From contig NZ_JYLF01000003.1 of assembly GCF_001043055.1 (NCBI RefSeq), positions 1-64,000 of the forward strand: DNA of 64,000 nt. Direction: 5' to 3'. This DNA comes from Pseudomonas weihenstephanensis. GTDB lineage: Bacteria > Pseudomonadota > Gammaproteobacteria > Pseudomonadales > Pseudomonadaceae. The position numbers and the translations under genes were made by a program. Under the pieces are notes generated by a model, which saw only the letters and a list, made by a program, of their open reading frames with translations, had not been told where the DNA came from and searched no databases. Below, piece by piece: positions 1 through 9,584 of this stretch (its first letter is position 1; each line of letters opens with the position of its first letter).

Positions 1-75
1 CTGACTCCACAAGCACCCACACGAATTGCTTGATTCAGTTGTTAAAGAGCGGTTGGTTAAGCTTTCGCTCAACCG
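1..75 (-). promoter_or_regulatory. 16S rRNA operon leader with boxA antitermination site
   Basis: Read on the minus strand this is the transcribed leader of a Pseudomonas rRNA operon whose 16S gene lies beyond the left edge. Positions 39-50 give GCTCTTTAACAA on the minus strand, the boxA antiterminator. Just upstream, 50-75 forms a hairpin (CGGTTG pairing with CAACCG), the usual place of a boxB-type stem. The segment after boxA (ending in GCTTGTGGAGTCAG) matches the leader I know from Pseudomonas 16S genes. The rRNA itself is not in the window. Confidence 0.88.
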
Positions 76-83
76 AGGCGCGC

Positions 84-111
84 ATTCTACAGCAGCCTCT
101 GTTGCTGTCAA
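84..111 (-). promoter_or_regulatory. rrn promoter P3 (closest to the 16S gene)
   Basis: On the minus strand there is a -35 TTGACA (106-111), a 16-bp spacer and a -10 TAGAAT (84-89). The GC-rich GCGCGCC just after the -10 resembles a stringent-control discriminator. It is the nearest of three tandem promoters to boxA. Confidence 0.85.
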
Positions 112-191
112 GCGGTTATTTCAGAAGATTTCAAAGTTTCCCTTGTAACTTCAACCACTTGCGCTTTCGATCTCTCGTTAGCGGGAGGCGA

Positions 192-219
192 ATTCTACAG
201 CGTTACACGCCGCTGTCAA
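192..219 (-). promoter_or_regulatory. rrn promoter P2
   Basis: Minus-strand -35 TTGACA (214-219), 16-bp spacer, -10 TAGAAT (192-197), with a GC-rich stretch after the -10. It lies 108 bp upstream of P3 and has the same hexamers and spacing. Confidence 0.85.
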
Positions 220-325
220 CACCTCATTTCCTGCTTCGATGATTTGAAGCTAGCATCACCAAAAACCTTCCAACTCATTGATACTCAAGGAGTTTTCCGT
301 TTCGACTACGCCGGAAGTGGGGCGA

Positions 326-353
326 ATTATAGGGCGTTTTAAATCTGAGTCAA
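326..353 (-). promoter_or_regulatory. rrn promoter P1 (distal)
   Basis: Minus-strand -35 TTGACT (348-353), 16-bp spacer, perfect -10 TATAAT (326-331) followed by a GC-rich discriminator (TCGCCCC). It is the most upstream of the three tandem rrn promoters and has the strongest -10. Confidence 0.85.
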
Positions 354-396
354 CCCCTAATTGAGCGACTCTATCAATTACCTTCAACAGCCCAAT

Positions 397-433
397 AAAA
401 CCTCTATATAGAAGAGGGGGCTAACGCCCCCTC
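397..433 (-). terminator. terminator after gcdG
   Basis: A perfect 8-bp stem (GAGGGGGC/GCCCCCTC, 414-433, loop of 4) lies just beyond the gcdG stop. On the minus strand a second small AT-rich stem and GGTTTTATT follow. It separates the gcd operon from the rrn promoters, which fire in the same direction. Confidence 0.7.
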
Positions 434-449
434 CTTACATACAGCCACA

Positions 450-1670
450 TCAAACCACGCCTGATTTACGCAGCCCTGCCAACGCCCCCGCAGTCAATCC
501 CAGCACGCGCTGCAATACCTCATCGGTATGCTCGCCCAACAAAGGTGGAGCATTGCGATACTCGACAGGCGTCTGCGATAAGCGAATTGGACTGGCAACC
601 TGCGGCACACGCCCAGCCAGCACATGAGGCAACTCTATTGCCAACCCGCGCGCCTGCACCTGAGGGTCCTGAAACACCTGCGCCAAATCATTGATCGGCC
701 CGCAAGGCACCCCCACCGCCTCCAACTGAGATACCCACTCAGCCGTCGTTTTGAAGACAGTCACCTGGCGTATCAGCGGCACCAACACCGCTCTATTCGC
801 CACACGCTCTTTATTAGTCGCAAACCGCGAGTCCTGCGCCCACTCTCCACAACCGGCCACTTCAGCAAATTTTCGAAACTGATTGTCATTCCCCACGGTA
901 AGAATGAAATCACCATCCGCAGTAGGAAAATCCTGATAAGGCACAATATTTGGGTGCGCATTGCCTAGCCGCTTAGGAGGAACACCTGTAGTCAGATAAT
1001 TCATCGCCTGATTCGCCAGGCACGCCACCTGAACATCCAGCAGCGCCATATCGATATGCTGACCACCGCCACCATGCTGACGATGGGCCAGCGCCGCCAG
1101 GATGGCGACGGTCGAGTACAGCCCCGTCAAAATATCTGTCAGCGCTACACCCACCTTGACCGGCCCTGCCCCCTCTTCACCGTCAGGCTGCCCCGTCAAA
1201 CTCATCAGGCCACCCAACCCCTGAATCATGAAGTCATAGCCTGCGCGCTTGGCATACGGCCCCGTCTGACCGAAACCGGTGATCGAGCAGTAAATCAAAT
1301 CTGGATTGATCTCCTTAAGCGACGCATAGTCCAAGCCATAAGCCTGCAACCCACCTACTTTGAAGTTTTCGATCAAAATATCGGACTTCGCCGCTAACTC
1401 CCGCACCAGCCGCTGACCTTCAGGCTGAGTGAAGTCAATGGTCACCGACTGCTTGTTGCGATTAGCCGACAAATAATAGGCCGCCTCCCCTGTGCTCTCA
1501 CCATAAGCATCTTTAAGGAAGGGCGGCCCCCAGGCTCGCGTGTCATCGCCATTGCCCGGACGCTCGACCTTGATCACTTCTGCCCCAAGGTCTGCCAGGA
1601 TCTGCCCGGCCCACGGACCAGCCAACACGCGCGACAAGTCCAACACCCGCAAATGCGATAAAGCACCCAT
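450..1670 (-). CDS. gcdG: succinyl-CoA:glutarate CoA-transferase, family III
   Basis: 406 aa, the usual length for CaiB/BaiF (class III) CoA-transferases. The N-terminus (LSRVLAGPWAGQILADLG) is the family signature. The VALTDILTG stretch carries the presumed catalytic aspartate near residue 179, and the GGGQHIDMALLD segment follows. It activates glutarate to glutaryl-CoA in the lysine/glutarate degradation route, in the cytoplasm. It lies 14 bp downstream of gcdH on the same strand, so the two form an operon; the substrate call rests on that neighbour. The start is supported by a TAGGAG sequence 8 bp upstream. Confidence 0.88.
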   Translation of the reverse strand: MGALSHLRVLDLSRVLAGPWAGQILADLGAEVIKVERPGNGDDTRAWGPPFLKDAYGESTGEAAYYLSANRNKQSVTIDFTQPEGQRLVRELAAKSDILIENFKVGGLQAYGLDYASLKEINPDLIYCSITGFGQTGPYAKRAGYDFMIQGLGGLMSLTGQPDGEEGAGPVKVGVALTDILTGLYSTVAILAALAHRQHGGGGQHIDMALLDVQVACLANQAMNYLTTGVPPKRLGNAHPNIVPYQDFPTADGDFILTVGNDNQFRKFAEVAGCGEWAQDSRFATNKERVANRAVLVPLIRQVTVFKTTAEWVSQLEAVGVPCGPINDLAQVFQDPQVQARGLAIELPHVLAGRVPQVASPIRLSQTPVEYRNAPPLLGEHTDEVLQRVLGLTAGALAGLRKSGVV

Positions 1671-1684
1671 GAGCCGAACTCCTA

Positions 1685-2866
1685 TTAATAGAACGCCTGA
1701 AGACCCGTCTGCGCACGCCCAAGAATCAGAGCATGCACATCGTGCGTACCCTCATAGGTATTCACCACTTCAAGGTTGACCAAGTGACGTGCCACGCCGA
1801 ACTCATCAGAAATGCCGTTACCACCCAACATGTCACGCGCCATGCGGGCGATATCAAGTGATTTGCCGCACGAGTTACGCTTCATGATCGACGTAATCTC
1901 TACCGCTGCAGTCCCCTCATCCTTCATCCGGCCCAAACGTAGGCAACCTTGCAGGGCCAGGGTAATTTCAGTCTGCATGTCAGCCAGTTTTTTCTGAATC
2001 AATTGGGTCGCCGCTAAAGGACGACCAAACTGCTTGCGATCCAAAGTGTATTGGCGGGCGGTATGCCAGCACGACTCAGCCGCCCCCAGTGCGCCCCAAG
2101 AAATGCCGTAGCGCGCCGAATTCAAGCAGGTGAACGGCCCCTTCAAGCCACGCACATCCGGGAAAATGTTTTCTTCAGGCACAAACACGTTATCCATGAC
2201 GATCTCGCCGGTGATCGATGCACGCAAACCCACCTTGCCGTGGATCGCAGGCGCACTCAGACCTTTCCAGCCTTTCTCCAGAACAAAGCCACGAATGTCA
2301 CCTGCATCATCCTTGCCCCAGACCACAAACACATCCGCGATAGGGCTGTTGGTGATCCACATCTTGGCGCCCGTCAGGCTGTAGCCGCCCTCTACTTTAC
2401 GTGCCCGAGTAATCATCGCACCCGGATCAGAACCATGATCAGGTTCTGTCAGACCAAAACAGCCGATCCACTCGCCCGACGCGAGCTTGGGCAGGTACTT
2501 CTGCTTCTGAGCCTCAGTGCCGAACTCATTGATTGGCACCATCACCAGCGAAGACTGCACACTCATCATTGAGCGGTAGCCGGAGTCCACACGCTCTACC
2601 TCACGCGCGATCAGGCCATAGCTGACATAGTTGAGACCGCTGCCGCCGTACTGCTCAGGAATCATCGCACCCAGCAGACCGGTTTCACCCATCTCCCGAA
2701 AAATGGCAGGATCCGTCTTCTCATGCCGGAAAGCCTCAAGCACACGCGGCGCCAACTTGTCCTGGGCAAACTGTTCAGCGCTGTCACGCACCATGCGCTC
2801 TTCTTCAGTGAGCTGTTGATCCAGCAGCAGTGGATCGATCCAGTTGAAGCTTGCTTTACCCGCCAT
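1685..2866 (-). CDS. gcdH: glutaryl-CoA dehydrogenase
   Basis: 393 aa acyl-CoA dehydrogenase that oxidises and decarboxylates glutaryl-CoA to crotonyl-CoA, passing electrons to [15 protein letters not shown] is the FAD/substrate signature. [20 protein letters not shown] near the C-terminus contains the catalytic glutamate (the YEGT Glu). That motif distinguishes glutaryl-CoA dehydrogenase from short-chain relatives. First gene of the gcdH-gcdG operon, divergent from a LysR gene. The start has GAGGG upstream. Confidence 0.94.
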   Translation of the reverse strand: MAGKASFNWIDPLLLDQQLTEEERMVRDSAEQFAQDKLAPRVLEAFRHEKTDPAIFREMGETGLLGAMIPEQYGGSGLNYVSYGLIAREVERVDSGYRSMMSVQSSLVMVPINEFGTEAQKQKYLPKLASGEWIGCFGLTEPDHGSDPGAMITRARKVEGGYSLTGAKMWITNSPIADVFVVWGKDDAGDIRGFVLEKGWKGLSAPAIHGKVGLRASITGEIVMDNVFVPEENIFPDVRGLKGPFTCLNSARYGISWGALGAAESCWHTARQYTLDRKQFGRPLAATQLIQKKLADMQTEITLALQGCLRLGRMKDEGTAAVEITSIMKRNSCGKSLDIARMARDMLGGNGISDEFGVARHLVNLEVVNTYEGTHDVHALILGRAQTGLQAFY

Positions 2867-3024
2867 GAGTGAACCCTCGCGAAATAGATCAAATGTCGTG
2901 GGCCAATCCTAGGTCCCTTCTATATAGAAGGACAAACGAGGTTTACGCACCCTCTTGTGCTAATTTCTCACTCCGTGAAGATCAAAAACGCCATATTTGA
3001 CTGCCTTTAGTGAGGAAGCCGTAC
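2867..3024. promoter_or_regulatory. divergent gcdH/gcdR control region
   Basis: The region between the two divergent genes contains a perfect 16-bp palindrome, CCTTCTATATAGAAGG, at 2916-2931. A symmetrical site in a LysR-divergent region is a plausible operator for the neighbouring regulator, but its use here is inferred from position only. Confidence 0.55.
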
Positions 3025-3921
3025 ATGCGCCGCAAGATTCCCAGCACGACCGCGCTCATCAGCTTTGAGGCCGCCGCGCGCCACGAAAGCTTCACCAAAG
3101 CTGCGCAAGAACTCTCTCTCACTCAGGGCGCCATCTGCCGACAGATCGCTAGCCTTGAAGCGTTTCTCAGCGTCGAACTTTTCAGACGTTCCAAGCGTGG
3201 AGTCAAACTCACCGAAGCTGGTCTTTCCTACAGCAGGCGCATTGCAACCCAACTGGACGCCGTAGAACGCGACACCCTTTCGATCATGGGGCAACAAGGC
3301 GCTAACGTTATTGAACTGGCCGTTGTGCCCACCTTTGGCACGCAATGGTTGCTTCCCCGACTCAAGGACTTCCAACAGCAGCACCCTGACGTCACGGTCA
3401 ACCTTACAAACCGTACCCGCCCCTTCCTCTTTGCCGACACCGACTTTGACGCCGCCATCTATTTCGGCGATGCCGACTGGTCCGGCACCACGTCCTACCG
3501 TCTGATGGGGGAAAACCCGGTCCCTGTTTGCAGCCCCACCCTCATCAACACCCACAAAACCCTCAGCGCATCAGCACTCGCCGAACTCCCCTTATTGCAA
3601 CAGACCACCCGCCCCTACGCGTGGCGGCAATGGTTCAACGCACAAGAGATGAGCGTGCCACGCGACATGACCGGTCCACGCTATGAACTGTTTTCGATGC
3701 TGGCCCAAGCCGCCATGCACGATATGGGCGTCGCCCTTATCCCGCCTTTTTTGATTCAACGCGAGCTGACCGAGCAACGCCTGGTGATTGCCCACCCCGC
3801 CACACTACCCAGCACCAAGGCTTATCACCTGATGATTCCAGAACGCAAAATCGAATCTGCCTCTCTCCAGGCGTTTCGCGACTGGCTCATCCAGCAAGCC
3901 CGGCGCTACAGCTTGCTTTAG
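3025..3921 (+). CDS. gcdR: LysR-type regulator of glutarate catabolism
   Basis: 298 aa from the ATG at 3025. A GTG at 3010 would add five residues, but a GAGGAAG ribosome binding site lies right before 3025. The N-terminal winged helix (residues 1-60, with SFTKAAQELSLTQGAICRQI) resembles the GcvA-like subgroup; the effector domain follows (VELAVVPTFGTQWLLPRL onward). It is divergent from gcdHG and is presumably its glutarate-responsive activator, as GcdR is in Pseudomonas. Assignment is by family and position. Confidence 0.83.
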   Translation: MRRKIPSTTALISFEAAARHESFTKAAQELSLTQGAICRQIASLEAFLSVELFRRSKRGVKLTEAGLSYSRRIATQLDAVERDTLSIMGQQGANVIELAVVPTFGTQWLLPRLKDFQQQHPDVTVNLTNRTRPFLFADTDFDAAIYFGDADWSGTTSYRLMGENPVPVCSPTLINTHKTLSASALAELPLLQQTTRPYAWRQWFNAQEMSVPRDMTGPRYELFSMLAQAAMHDMGVALIPPFLIQRELTEQRLVIAHPATLPSTKAYHLMIPERKIESASLQAFRDWLIQQARRYSLL

Positions 3922-4357
3922 CCAAGAGCAACGTCCGCAATGATTATGTAGCGCATCAACAAATAGCCCTACATATGTACGTAAATGTCGCTTTATAACA
4001 CCCTAAACTTATGTCTATATGGACAAACCTGTAGGCCAGTAACCACGCGGCCTACAGGGTATTTCCGAAAGTTATGCCCGCATAACTAAAAGAAATGTGA
4101 AAAAAACTCTAAAAGCACCTTTAATCCCTAGAAGCACCGTCGTTACTGGCGCCCGGCTTATCATTGCGACATTCGGTCACGGCATGACTTGTAGTAAAAA
4201 TTCCGTCACCCTCCATAAGTTCTTGAAGGGCTAAAAAATCGCCTGCATTATGCGGCGCCCCACCCTGATTCTGGTGGGGTCGTGCTGATCGGCCGCCCCA
4301 GACGCACCCACCGCAGTGCGCTGGCTTTCTTATAAAAGATCACGCAGGAGATATGAC
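3922..4357 (+). promoter_or_regulatory. 436-bp region upstream of pntAA
   Basis: No gene is seen. Two hairpins are visible: a 10-bp inverted repeat CCTGTAGGCC/GGCCTACAGG (4028-4058) and CCCCACC/GGTGGGG (4258-4279, loop of 8). Neither is followed by a clear T-run. The second lies about 80 bp before the pntAA start and would be in the 5' leader. I could not place a convincing promoter. Confidence 0.45.
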
Positions 4358-5479
4358 GTGCACATTGGTGTTCCTCTCGAAACCCACACGGGTGAAACGC
4401 GGGTTGCTGCAACCCCGGAAACCATCAAGAAGCTGATCGGCCAAGGCCATAAGGTGACTGTTGAAAGCGGCGCGGGCATTAATGCCAGTGTTATCGACAG
4501 CGCTTATGAAGCCGTCGGCGCAACCATTGGCAGCGCCCGAGAAGCCTTGGGTGCCGAGCTGATTCTCAAAGTGGTTGCCCCCAATGACAGCGAACTGGCC
4601 CTGATTAACAGCGGTGCCGTGCTGATTGGCATGCTCAACCCGTTCAGCAATGAAACCATTGCCAAACTGGCGGGGCACGGCATCACGGCCTTCTCTCTCG
4701 AAGCGGCCCCACGCACCTCTCGTGCGCAAAGTCTTGATGTGCTGTCATCCCAAGCCAACATTGCGGGTTACAAAGCCGTGTTGCTGGCCGCTCACTATTA
4801 CCCCCGTTTCATGCCCATGTTGATGACCGCAGCAGGCACCGTTAAGGCAGCCCGCGTGCTGATCCTTGGCGCCGGGGTTGCAGGCTTGCAGGCCATCGCC
4901 ACCGCCAAACGCTTAGGCGCCGTGATTGAAGCGTCGGATGTACGACCTGCGGTTAAAGAGCAGATTGAATCGCTGGGAGCCAAGTTCGTCGACGTGCCGT
5001 ATGAAACGGACGAAGAGCGCGAGTGCGCCGTCGGTGTGGGCGGCTACGCACGGCCCATGCCTACGAGCTGGATGCAGCGCCAAGCTTTGGCCGTTCACGA
5101 ACGCGCCAAACTGGCTGACATCGTCATCACCACTGCGCTGATCCCCGGCCGTAAGGCCCCGGTACTGCTCAGCGCAGAAACCGTGGCGCAAATGAAACCC
5201 GGCTCAGTGGTCATCGACCTCGCCGCGGCGCAAGGCGGTAATTGCCCGCTGACCGTGGCGGATCACGTCGTGGTTGAGCACGGTGTCACCCTCGTGGGCC
5301 ACACCAATCTGGCTGCAATGGTGGCCGCAGACGCCTCCGCGCTGTATGCCCGCAACTTGCTGGACTTCCTCAAGCTGGTCTTCACCCCTGAAGGGCAGTT
5401 TCAGATCAACCTAGAAGACGACATCGTCGCTGCGTGCCTGATGTGCCGCGACGGGCAAGTCGTGCGCAAAAACGGCTGA
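4358..5479 (+). CDS. pntAA: NAD(P) transhydrogenase subunit alpha, part 1
   Basis: 373 aa from GTG at 4358, chosen because CAGGAG lies 7 bp upstream and [20 protein letters not shown] is the canonical N-terminus. It binds NAD(H) (domain I) and exchanges hydride with NADP(H) bound by PntB, driven by the proton gradient. The Rossmann glycine motif is [19 protein letters not shown], and [16 protein letters not shown] is the conserved loop. In this split arrangement the membrane part of alpha is a separate gene, pntAB, 11 bp downstream. Confidence 0.95.
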   Translation: MHIGVPLETHTGETRVAATPETIKKLIGQGHKVTVESGAGINASVIDSAYEAVGATIGSAREALGAELILKVVAPNDSELALINSGAVLIGMLNPFSNETIAKLAGHGITAFSLEAAPRTSRAQSLDVLSSQANIAGYKAVLLAAHYYPRFMPMLMTAAGTVKAARVLILGAGVAGLQAIATAKRLGAVIEASDVRPAVKEQIESLGAKFVDVPYETDEERECAVGVGGYARPMPTSWMQRQALAVHERAKLADIVITTALIPGRKAPVLLSAETVAQMKPGSVVIDLAAAQGGNCPLTVADHVVVEHGVTLVGHTNLAAMVAADASALYARNLLDFLKLVFTPEGQFQINLEDDIVAACLMCRDGQVVRKNG

Positions 5480-5490
5480 GGATAAAAACA

Positions 5491-5814
5491 ATGGAAGAGC
5501 TGATCTCGCCCGGCATCTACAACCTGATCATTTTCGTGCTGGCCATTTACGTTGGCTACCACGTGGTCTGGAACGTAACCCCTGCCCTGCACACCCCACT
5601 GATGGCCGTCACCAATGCCATTTCGGCGATTGTGATCGTCGGCGCGATGCTCGCCGCCGCGCTGACAGTCACCCCGCTGGGTAAAACCATGGGCACCCTG
5701 GCCGTCGCACTGGCAGCCGTAAACGTATTCGGTGGATTTTTGGTCACACGGCGCATGCTGGAAATGTTCAAGAAGAAAGCACCTAAAGCTAAAGACGAGG
5801 TGCGTAAACCATGA
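5491..5814 (+). CDS. pntAB: NAD(P) transhydrogenase subunit alpha, part 2 (membrane)
   Basis: 107 aa, starting at ATG 5491 after TGAGGAT. It has three to four hydrophobic segments ([51 protein letters not shown]) and supplies part of the proton-conducting membrane domain. The lysine-rich tail ([16 protein letters not shown]) is cytoplasmic. Its stop overlaps the pntB start by 4 bp (ATGA), so translation is coupled. Confidence 0.94.
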   Translation: MEELISPGIYNLIIFVLAIYVGYHVVWNVTPALHTPLMAVTNAISAIVIVGAMLAAALTVTPLGKTMGTLAVALAAVNVFGGFLVTRRMLEMFKKKAPKAKDEVRKP

Positions 5815-7247
5815 GCATGAATCTGGTCACTGTGCTGTATCTGGTTGCATCGATCTGCTTCATTCAAGCGCTTAAAGGCCTGTCGCACCCGACCACCTCA
5901 CGTCGCGGCAACCTGTTCGGCATGCTCGGCATGGCTTTGGCGGTAATTACCACCGTAGGGCTTATCTACAAACTAGGCGCTGAAATAGCGACAGCGGGTA
6001 TCGGCTACGTGATTGTCGGCCTGTTGGTCGGCGGAACAGCTGGCTCGGTCATGGCCAAGCGCGTTGAAATGACCAAAATGCCCGAACTGGTTGCCTTCAT
6101 GCACAGCATGATCGGCCTGGCTGCGGTGTTCATCGCCATTGCCGCCGTCGTCGAGCCGCAATCGCTGGGCATCGTCAAACAACTGGGCGACGCCATTCCT
6201 GCGGGCAACCGTCTGGAACTGTTTCTGGGTGCTGCCATTGGCGCGATTACCTTCTCGGGTTCGGTGATCGCTTTCGGCAAGCTGTCGGGTAAATACAAGT
6301 TCCGCCTGTTCCAGGGTGCACCGGTACAGTTCGGCGGCCAACACAAGCTGAACCTGGCACTGGGCCTGGCCACCTTGGCGCTGGGCATCACCTTCATGCT
6401 GACCGGCAACCTTAATGCCTTCGCATTGATGCTGGCTCTGGCGTTCGTACTGGGCGTGCTGATCATCATCCCGATTGGCGGCGCAGACATGCCGGTCGTG
6501 GTGTCGATGCTCAACAGCTACTCAGGCTGGGCAGCAGCAGGTATCGGCTTCTCGCTGAACAACTCAATGCTGATTATTGCCGGTTCGCTGGTGGGCTCCT
6601 CGGGCGCAATCCTGTCGTACATCATGTGCAAGGCGATGAACCGTTCGTTCTTCAATGTGATTCTCGGCGGTTTTGGCGGCGCAACCGATGTGGCCGGCCC
6701 TGCGGGTGCGCAAGAAGCCCGTCCGGTTAAATCCGGCTCGGCAGACGACGCCACCTTCCTGCTGACCAACGCCGACACCGTCATCATCGTGCCGGGTTAT
6801 GGCCTGGCCGTAGCGCGGGCACAGCACGCACTTAAAGAGCTGACCGAGAAGCTGACCCATCGCGGCGTAACCGTCAAATACGCCATCCATCCGGTAGCGG
6901 GCCGGATGCCCGGTCATATGAACGTGCTGCTGGCCGAGGCCGAAGTACCTTATGACCAAGTGTTCGAAATGGAAGACATCAACTCCGAGTTTGGTCAGGC
7001 CGACGTGGTGCTGGTGTTGGGCGCCAACGACGTGGTCAACCCGGCAGCCAAGAACGATCCCAAATCCCCGATTGCGGGCATGCCGATCCTTGAGGCTTAC
7101 AAAGCCAAGACCGTCATCGTTAACAAACGCTCAATGGCCAGTGGCTACGCAGGTCTGGATAACGAACTGTTTTACTTGGATAAAACCATGATGGTCTTCG
7201 GTGACGCCAAGAAAGTTATTGAAGATATGGTCAAAGCGGTCGAGTAA
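5811..7247 (+). CDS. pntB: NAD(P) transhydrogenase subunit beta
   Basis: 478 aa. The N-terminal half has about eight to nine membrane helices (for example [20 protein letters not shown]). The C-terminal ~180 aa form the NADP(H)-binding domain with [18 protein letters not shown] (the GYGxAVxxAQ signature) and [18 protein letters not shown]. It completes the PntAA-PntAB-PntB enzyme that makes NADPH at the expense of the proton gradient. Last gene of the operon, with a strong terminator 25 bp later. Confidence 0.96.
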   Translation: MSMNLVTVLYLVASICFIQALKGLSHPTTSRRGNLFGMLGMALAVITTVGLIYKLGAEIATAGIGYVIVGLLVGGTAGSVMAKRVEMTKMPELVAFMHSMIGLAAVFIAIAAVVEPQSLGIVKQLGDAIPAGNRLELFLGAAIGAITFSGSVIAFGKLSGKYKFRLFQGAPVQFGGQHKLNLALGLATLALGITFMLTGNLNAFALMLALAFVLGVLIIIPIGGADMPVVVSMLNSYSGWAAAGIGFSLNNSMLIIAGSLVGSSGAILSYIMCKAMNRSFFNVILGGFGGATDVAGPAGAQEARPVKSGSADDATFLLTNADTVIIVPGYGLAVARAQHALKELTEKLTHRGVTVKYAIHPVAGRMPGHMNVLLAEAEVPYDQVFEMEDINSEFGQADVVLVLGANDVVNPAAKNDPKSPIAGMPILEAYKAKTVIVNKRSMASGYAGLDNELFYLDKTMMVFGDAKKVIEDMVKAVE

Positions 7248-7271
7248 CATCTCCGCCACTGCACGACTGAG

Positions 7272-7303
7272 AACCCCGGCGCTGAATTGACCGGGGTTTT
7301 TTA
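7272..7303 (+). terminator. rho-independent terminator of the pnt operon
   Basis: 8-bp stem AACCCCGG/CCGGGGTT (7272-7279 and 7291-7298) followed by a T-run. Confidence 0.9.
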
Positions 7304-7427
7304 TTCCCCAAAGATCCCGACCAAAGGGTCTAAATCGCCGTCAGGCATTCGACCATGGTAGCGGGACGCCAGCCTTTGAAAATGAATAGACTGCGCATCT
7401 TGCTTCCGTTGCCCGAGATAACAATCC

Positions 7428-8918
7428 ATGTACCGTGAACGTATTCGCCTAAATTCCCTGCACGATAAGGTCATGAGCGCCGAAGAAGCCGCCGCCCTTA
7501 TCCAAGACGGCATGACCGTCGGCATGAGCGGTTTTACCCGTGCCGGCGAAGCCAAGGCCGTCCCAAAAGCATTGGCCGAGCGCGCTAAAACATCGCCCCT
7601 GAAAATCACCCTGATGACCGGCGCCAGCCTGGGCAACGATCTGGACAAACAACTGACCGAGGCCGGTGTACTGGCTCGTCGCATGCCGTTCCAGGTAGAC
7701 AGCACCTTGCGCAAAGCTATCAATGCTGGCGAAGTGATGTTCATTGACCAGCATTTGTCCGAAACGGTTGAACAGCTGCGTAACAATCAACTGAAGCTGC
7801 CGGATATCGCAGTAATTGAAGCCGTCGCTATTACCGAGCAAGGTCATATTGTTCCAACGACTTCTGTAGGCAACTCCGCCAGCTTCGCGATTTTCGCCAA
7901 ACAAGTGATCGTCGAGATCAACCTGGCGCATAACCCGAATCTGGAAGGCCTGCACGACATCTATATTCCGACCTACCGTCCGACGCGCACGCCCATCCCG
8001 CTGGTCAAAGTCGACGACCGTATCGGCAGTACTGCGATCCCGATTCCACCAGAAAAAATCGTCGCCATCGTTATTACCAACAAGCCCGACTCACCGTCCA
8101 CGGTGTCCGAGCCAGACAGCGAAACCGACGGCATCGCCTTCCACCTGATCAACTTCCTCAAGGCTGAAGTTGAAGCAGGCCGCATGACCAACAAACTCGG
8201 CCCGCTGCAAGCAGGTATCGGCAACATCGCCAACGCCGTCATGTGCGGCTTGATTGACTCGCCGTTCGAAGACCTGACCATGTACTCCGAAGTGTTGCAG
8301 GACTCGACTTTCGACCTGATCGACGCTGGCAAGATGAGCTTCGCCTCGGGCAGTTCGATCACCTTGTCTGAACGTCGCAACTCGGACGTATTCGGCAACC
8401 TGGAGCGCTACAAGGACAAACTGGTCCTGCGCCCGCAAGAAATCTCCAACCACCCTGAAGTGGTACGGCGCCTGGGCATCATCGGCATCAACACTGCCCT
8501 GGAATTCGACATCTACGGCAACGTGAACTCCACCCACGTCTGCGGCACACGCATGATGAACGGCATCGGCGGTTCAGGCGATTTCGCCCGTAACGCTCAC
8601 CTGGCGATCTTTGTGACCAAGTCCATTGCCAAGGCTGGCGCGATCTCCAGCGTCGTGCCAATGGTCAGCCACGTCGACCACACCGAGCACGATGTGGACA
8701 TCCTGGTGACCGAACAGGGCCTGGCCGACCTGCGCGGCCTGGCACCTCGCGAACGCGCTCGGGTGATCATCGACAACTGTGTACACCCGGATTTCCGTGA
8801 AGCACTCAATGACTACTTCAGCAAAGCCTGTGCAATCGGTGGCCACACCCCGCACATCCTGCGCGAAGCGTTGAGCTGGCACATCAACCTGGAAGAAACC
8901 GGGAAAATGCTGCCGTAA
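7428..8918 (+). CDS. acetyl-CoA hydrolase / succinyl-CoA:acetate CoA-transferase
   Basis: 496 aa class I CoA-transferase. TMYSEVLQD places the likely catalytic glutamate at about residue 288, and GIGGSGDFARNAHL near residue 390 is the glycine-rich loop that shapes the CoA site. Family members move CoA between succinyl-CoA and acetate (AarC type) or act as acetyl/propionyl-CoA hydrolases; the sequence alone does not decide which. It is a single-gene unit between two terminators. There is no strong ribosome binding site before the ATG, but the N-terminus MYRERIRLNSLHDKVMSAEE looks typical. Confidence 0.88.
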   Translation: MYRERIRLNSLHDKVMSAEEAAALIQDGMTVGMSGFTRAGEAKAVPKALAERAKTSPLKITLMTGASLGNDLDKQLTEAGVLARRMPFQVDSTLRKAINAGEVMFIDQHLSETVEQLRNNQLKLPDIAVIEAVAITEQGHIVPTTSVGNSASFAIFAKQVIVEINLAHNPNLEGLHDIYIPTYRPTRTPIPLVKVDDRIGSTAIPIPPEKIVAIVITNKPDSPSTVSEPDSETDGIAFHLINFLKAEVEAGRMTNKLGPLQAGIGNIANAVMCGLIDSPFEDLTMYSEVLQDSTFDLIDAGKMSFASGSSITLSERRNSDVFGNLERYKDKLVLRPQEISNHPEVVRRLGIIGINTALEFDIYGNVNSTHVCGTRMMNGIGGSGDFARNAHLAIFVTKSIAKAGAISSVVPMVSHVDHTEHDVDILVTEQGLADLRGLAPRERARVIIDNCVHPDFREALNDYFSKACAIGGHTPHILREALSWHINLEETGKMLP

Positions 8919-8933
8919 CACGCGAGCTAGACA

Positions 8934-8971
8934 GCCGCCGCAGAAAACACTGTTTCCTCGGCGGCTTTTTT
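8934..8971 (+). terminator. terminator after the CoA-transferase gene
   Basis: GCCGCCG (8934-8940) pairs with CGGCGGC (8959-8965), with a further AAAC/GTTT pairing inside, followed by TTTTTT. Confidence 0.9.
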
Positions 8972-9236
8972 GTGCCTGGAGTTTCAAAAACTGTACTGCT
9001 GTACTGGTCATTTCCTACTCTTACCACGGCAATTTCTCACTAAATTGATCAAAAATGCACCAACTTAGTGCCGACAGGTACAGTTGCGCCCATTTATGGC
9101 CGTACAGCGCCCATAAACAGTTAACTGGCTCATCACAATACAAGTGAACTGTATCTAGAGAGTCTCGACACGGAGGAGGATCATGGGCACCAGTTAAACC
9201 ACTCGCCAATGCCGCCACAAGCGGAAGGATGCCATC
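8972..9236 (+). promoter_or_regulatory. region upstream of the DUF1127 gene with repeated GTACAG motifs
   Basis: No gene is seen in this 265-bp stretch. It holds a tandem 8-mer CTGTACTG CTGTACTG (8991-9006) and two further GTACAG copies at 9078-9083 and 9102-9107. A long inverted repeat (CACTAA...TTAGTG) spans about 9039-9071. A strong GGAGGAGG at about 9171-9179 precedes only a four-codon ORF (ATGGGCACCAGTTAA). The repeated hexamer looks like regulator binding sites; see findings. Confidence 0.5.
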
Positions 9237-9452
9237 ATGGAACGTACCCTCAGTTCCGATCTGTTCAACGAAAGCAACACTGTAAACACCCAGGCTTCCA
9301 TGCCTTTGCGCGTACTTGCCAACCTGATGTTGTGGCAGCGCCGTATCTCCAGCCGCCATCAACTGGCTCGCCTGGATTCGCGTCTTCTGGCGGATGCCGG
9401 GATTAGCGAAGCACAGCGTTACGAAGAGCTGAGCAAGCCGTTCTGGCGCTAA
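9237..9452 (+). CDS. DUF1127 domain protein
   Basis: 71 aa. The C-terminal half carries the DUF1127 (YjiS-like) signature: LANLMLWQRRISSRHQLARL followed by DSRLLADAGISEAQRYEELSKPFWR. These short, arginine-rich cytoplasmic proteins are common in Pseudomonas. Some alphaproteobacterial members bind RNA or affect phosphate and carbon metabolism, but no role can be assigned here. GGAAGGATG sits about 10 bp before the ATG. It is transcribed alone, ending at a terminator. Confidence 0.85.
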   Translation: MERTLSSDLFNESNTVNTQASMPLRVLANLMLWQRRISSRHQLARLDSRLLADAGISEAQRYEELSKPFWR

Positions 9453-9508
9453 CAAGCGCTCGCTGGCCCTGACCACCGGTCCACCGCCAGCACCCAGAAT
9501 TGAAAAAA

Positions 9509-9543
9509 CAAAACCCGTCGCGGGCAACCGCTGACGGGTTTTG
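9509..9543 (+). terminator. terminator after the DUF1127 gene
   Basis: AACCCGTC (9512-9519) pairs with GACGGGTT (9533-9540). The stem has A-rich and T-rich flanks, so it could work in both directions. Confidence 0.88.
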
Positions 9544-9584
9544 TCGTTTCAGCAACCCTGTTTACGTAAGCCACCATCGAATAG

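Noticed and set aside
30..242. A 70-codon frame in the rRNA leader region.
   Set aside because: It crosses two rrn promoters and the boxA site; no ribosome binding site or conserved protein.
8574..9011. A 145-codon minus-strand frame with a GTAGGAA before its ATG near 9011.
   Set aside because: It lies almost wholly antisense to the CoA-transferase gene and resembles no family.
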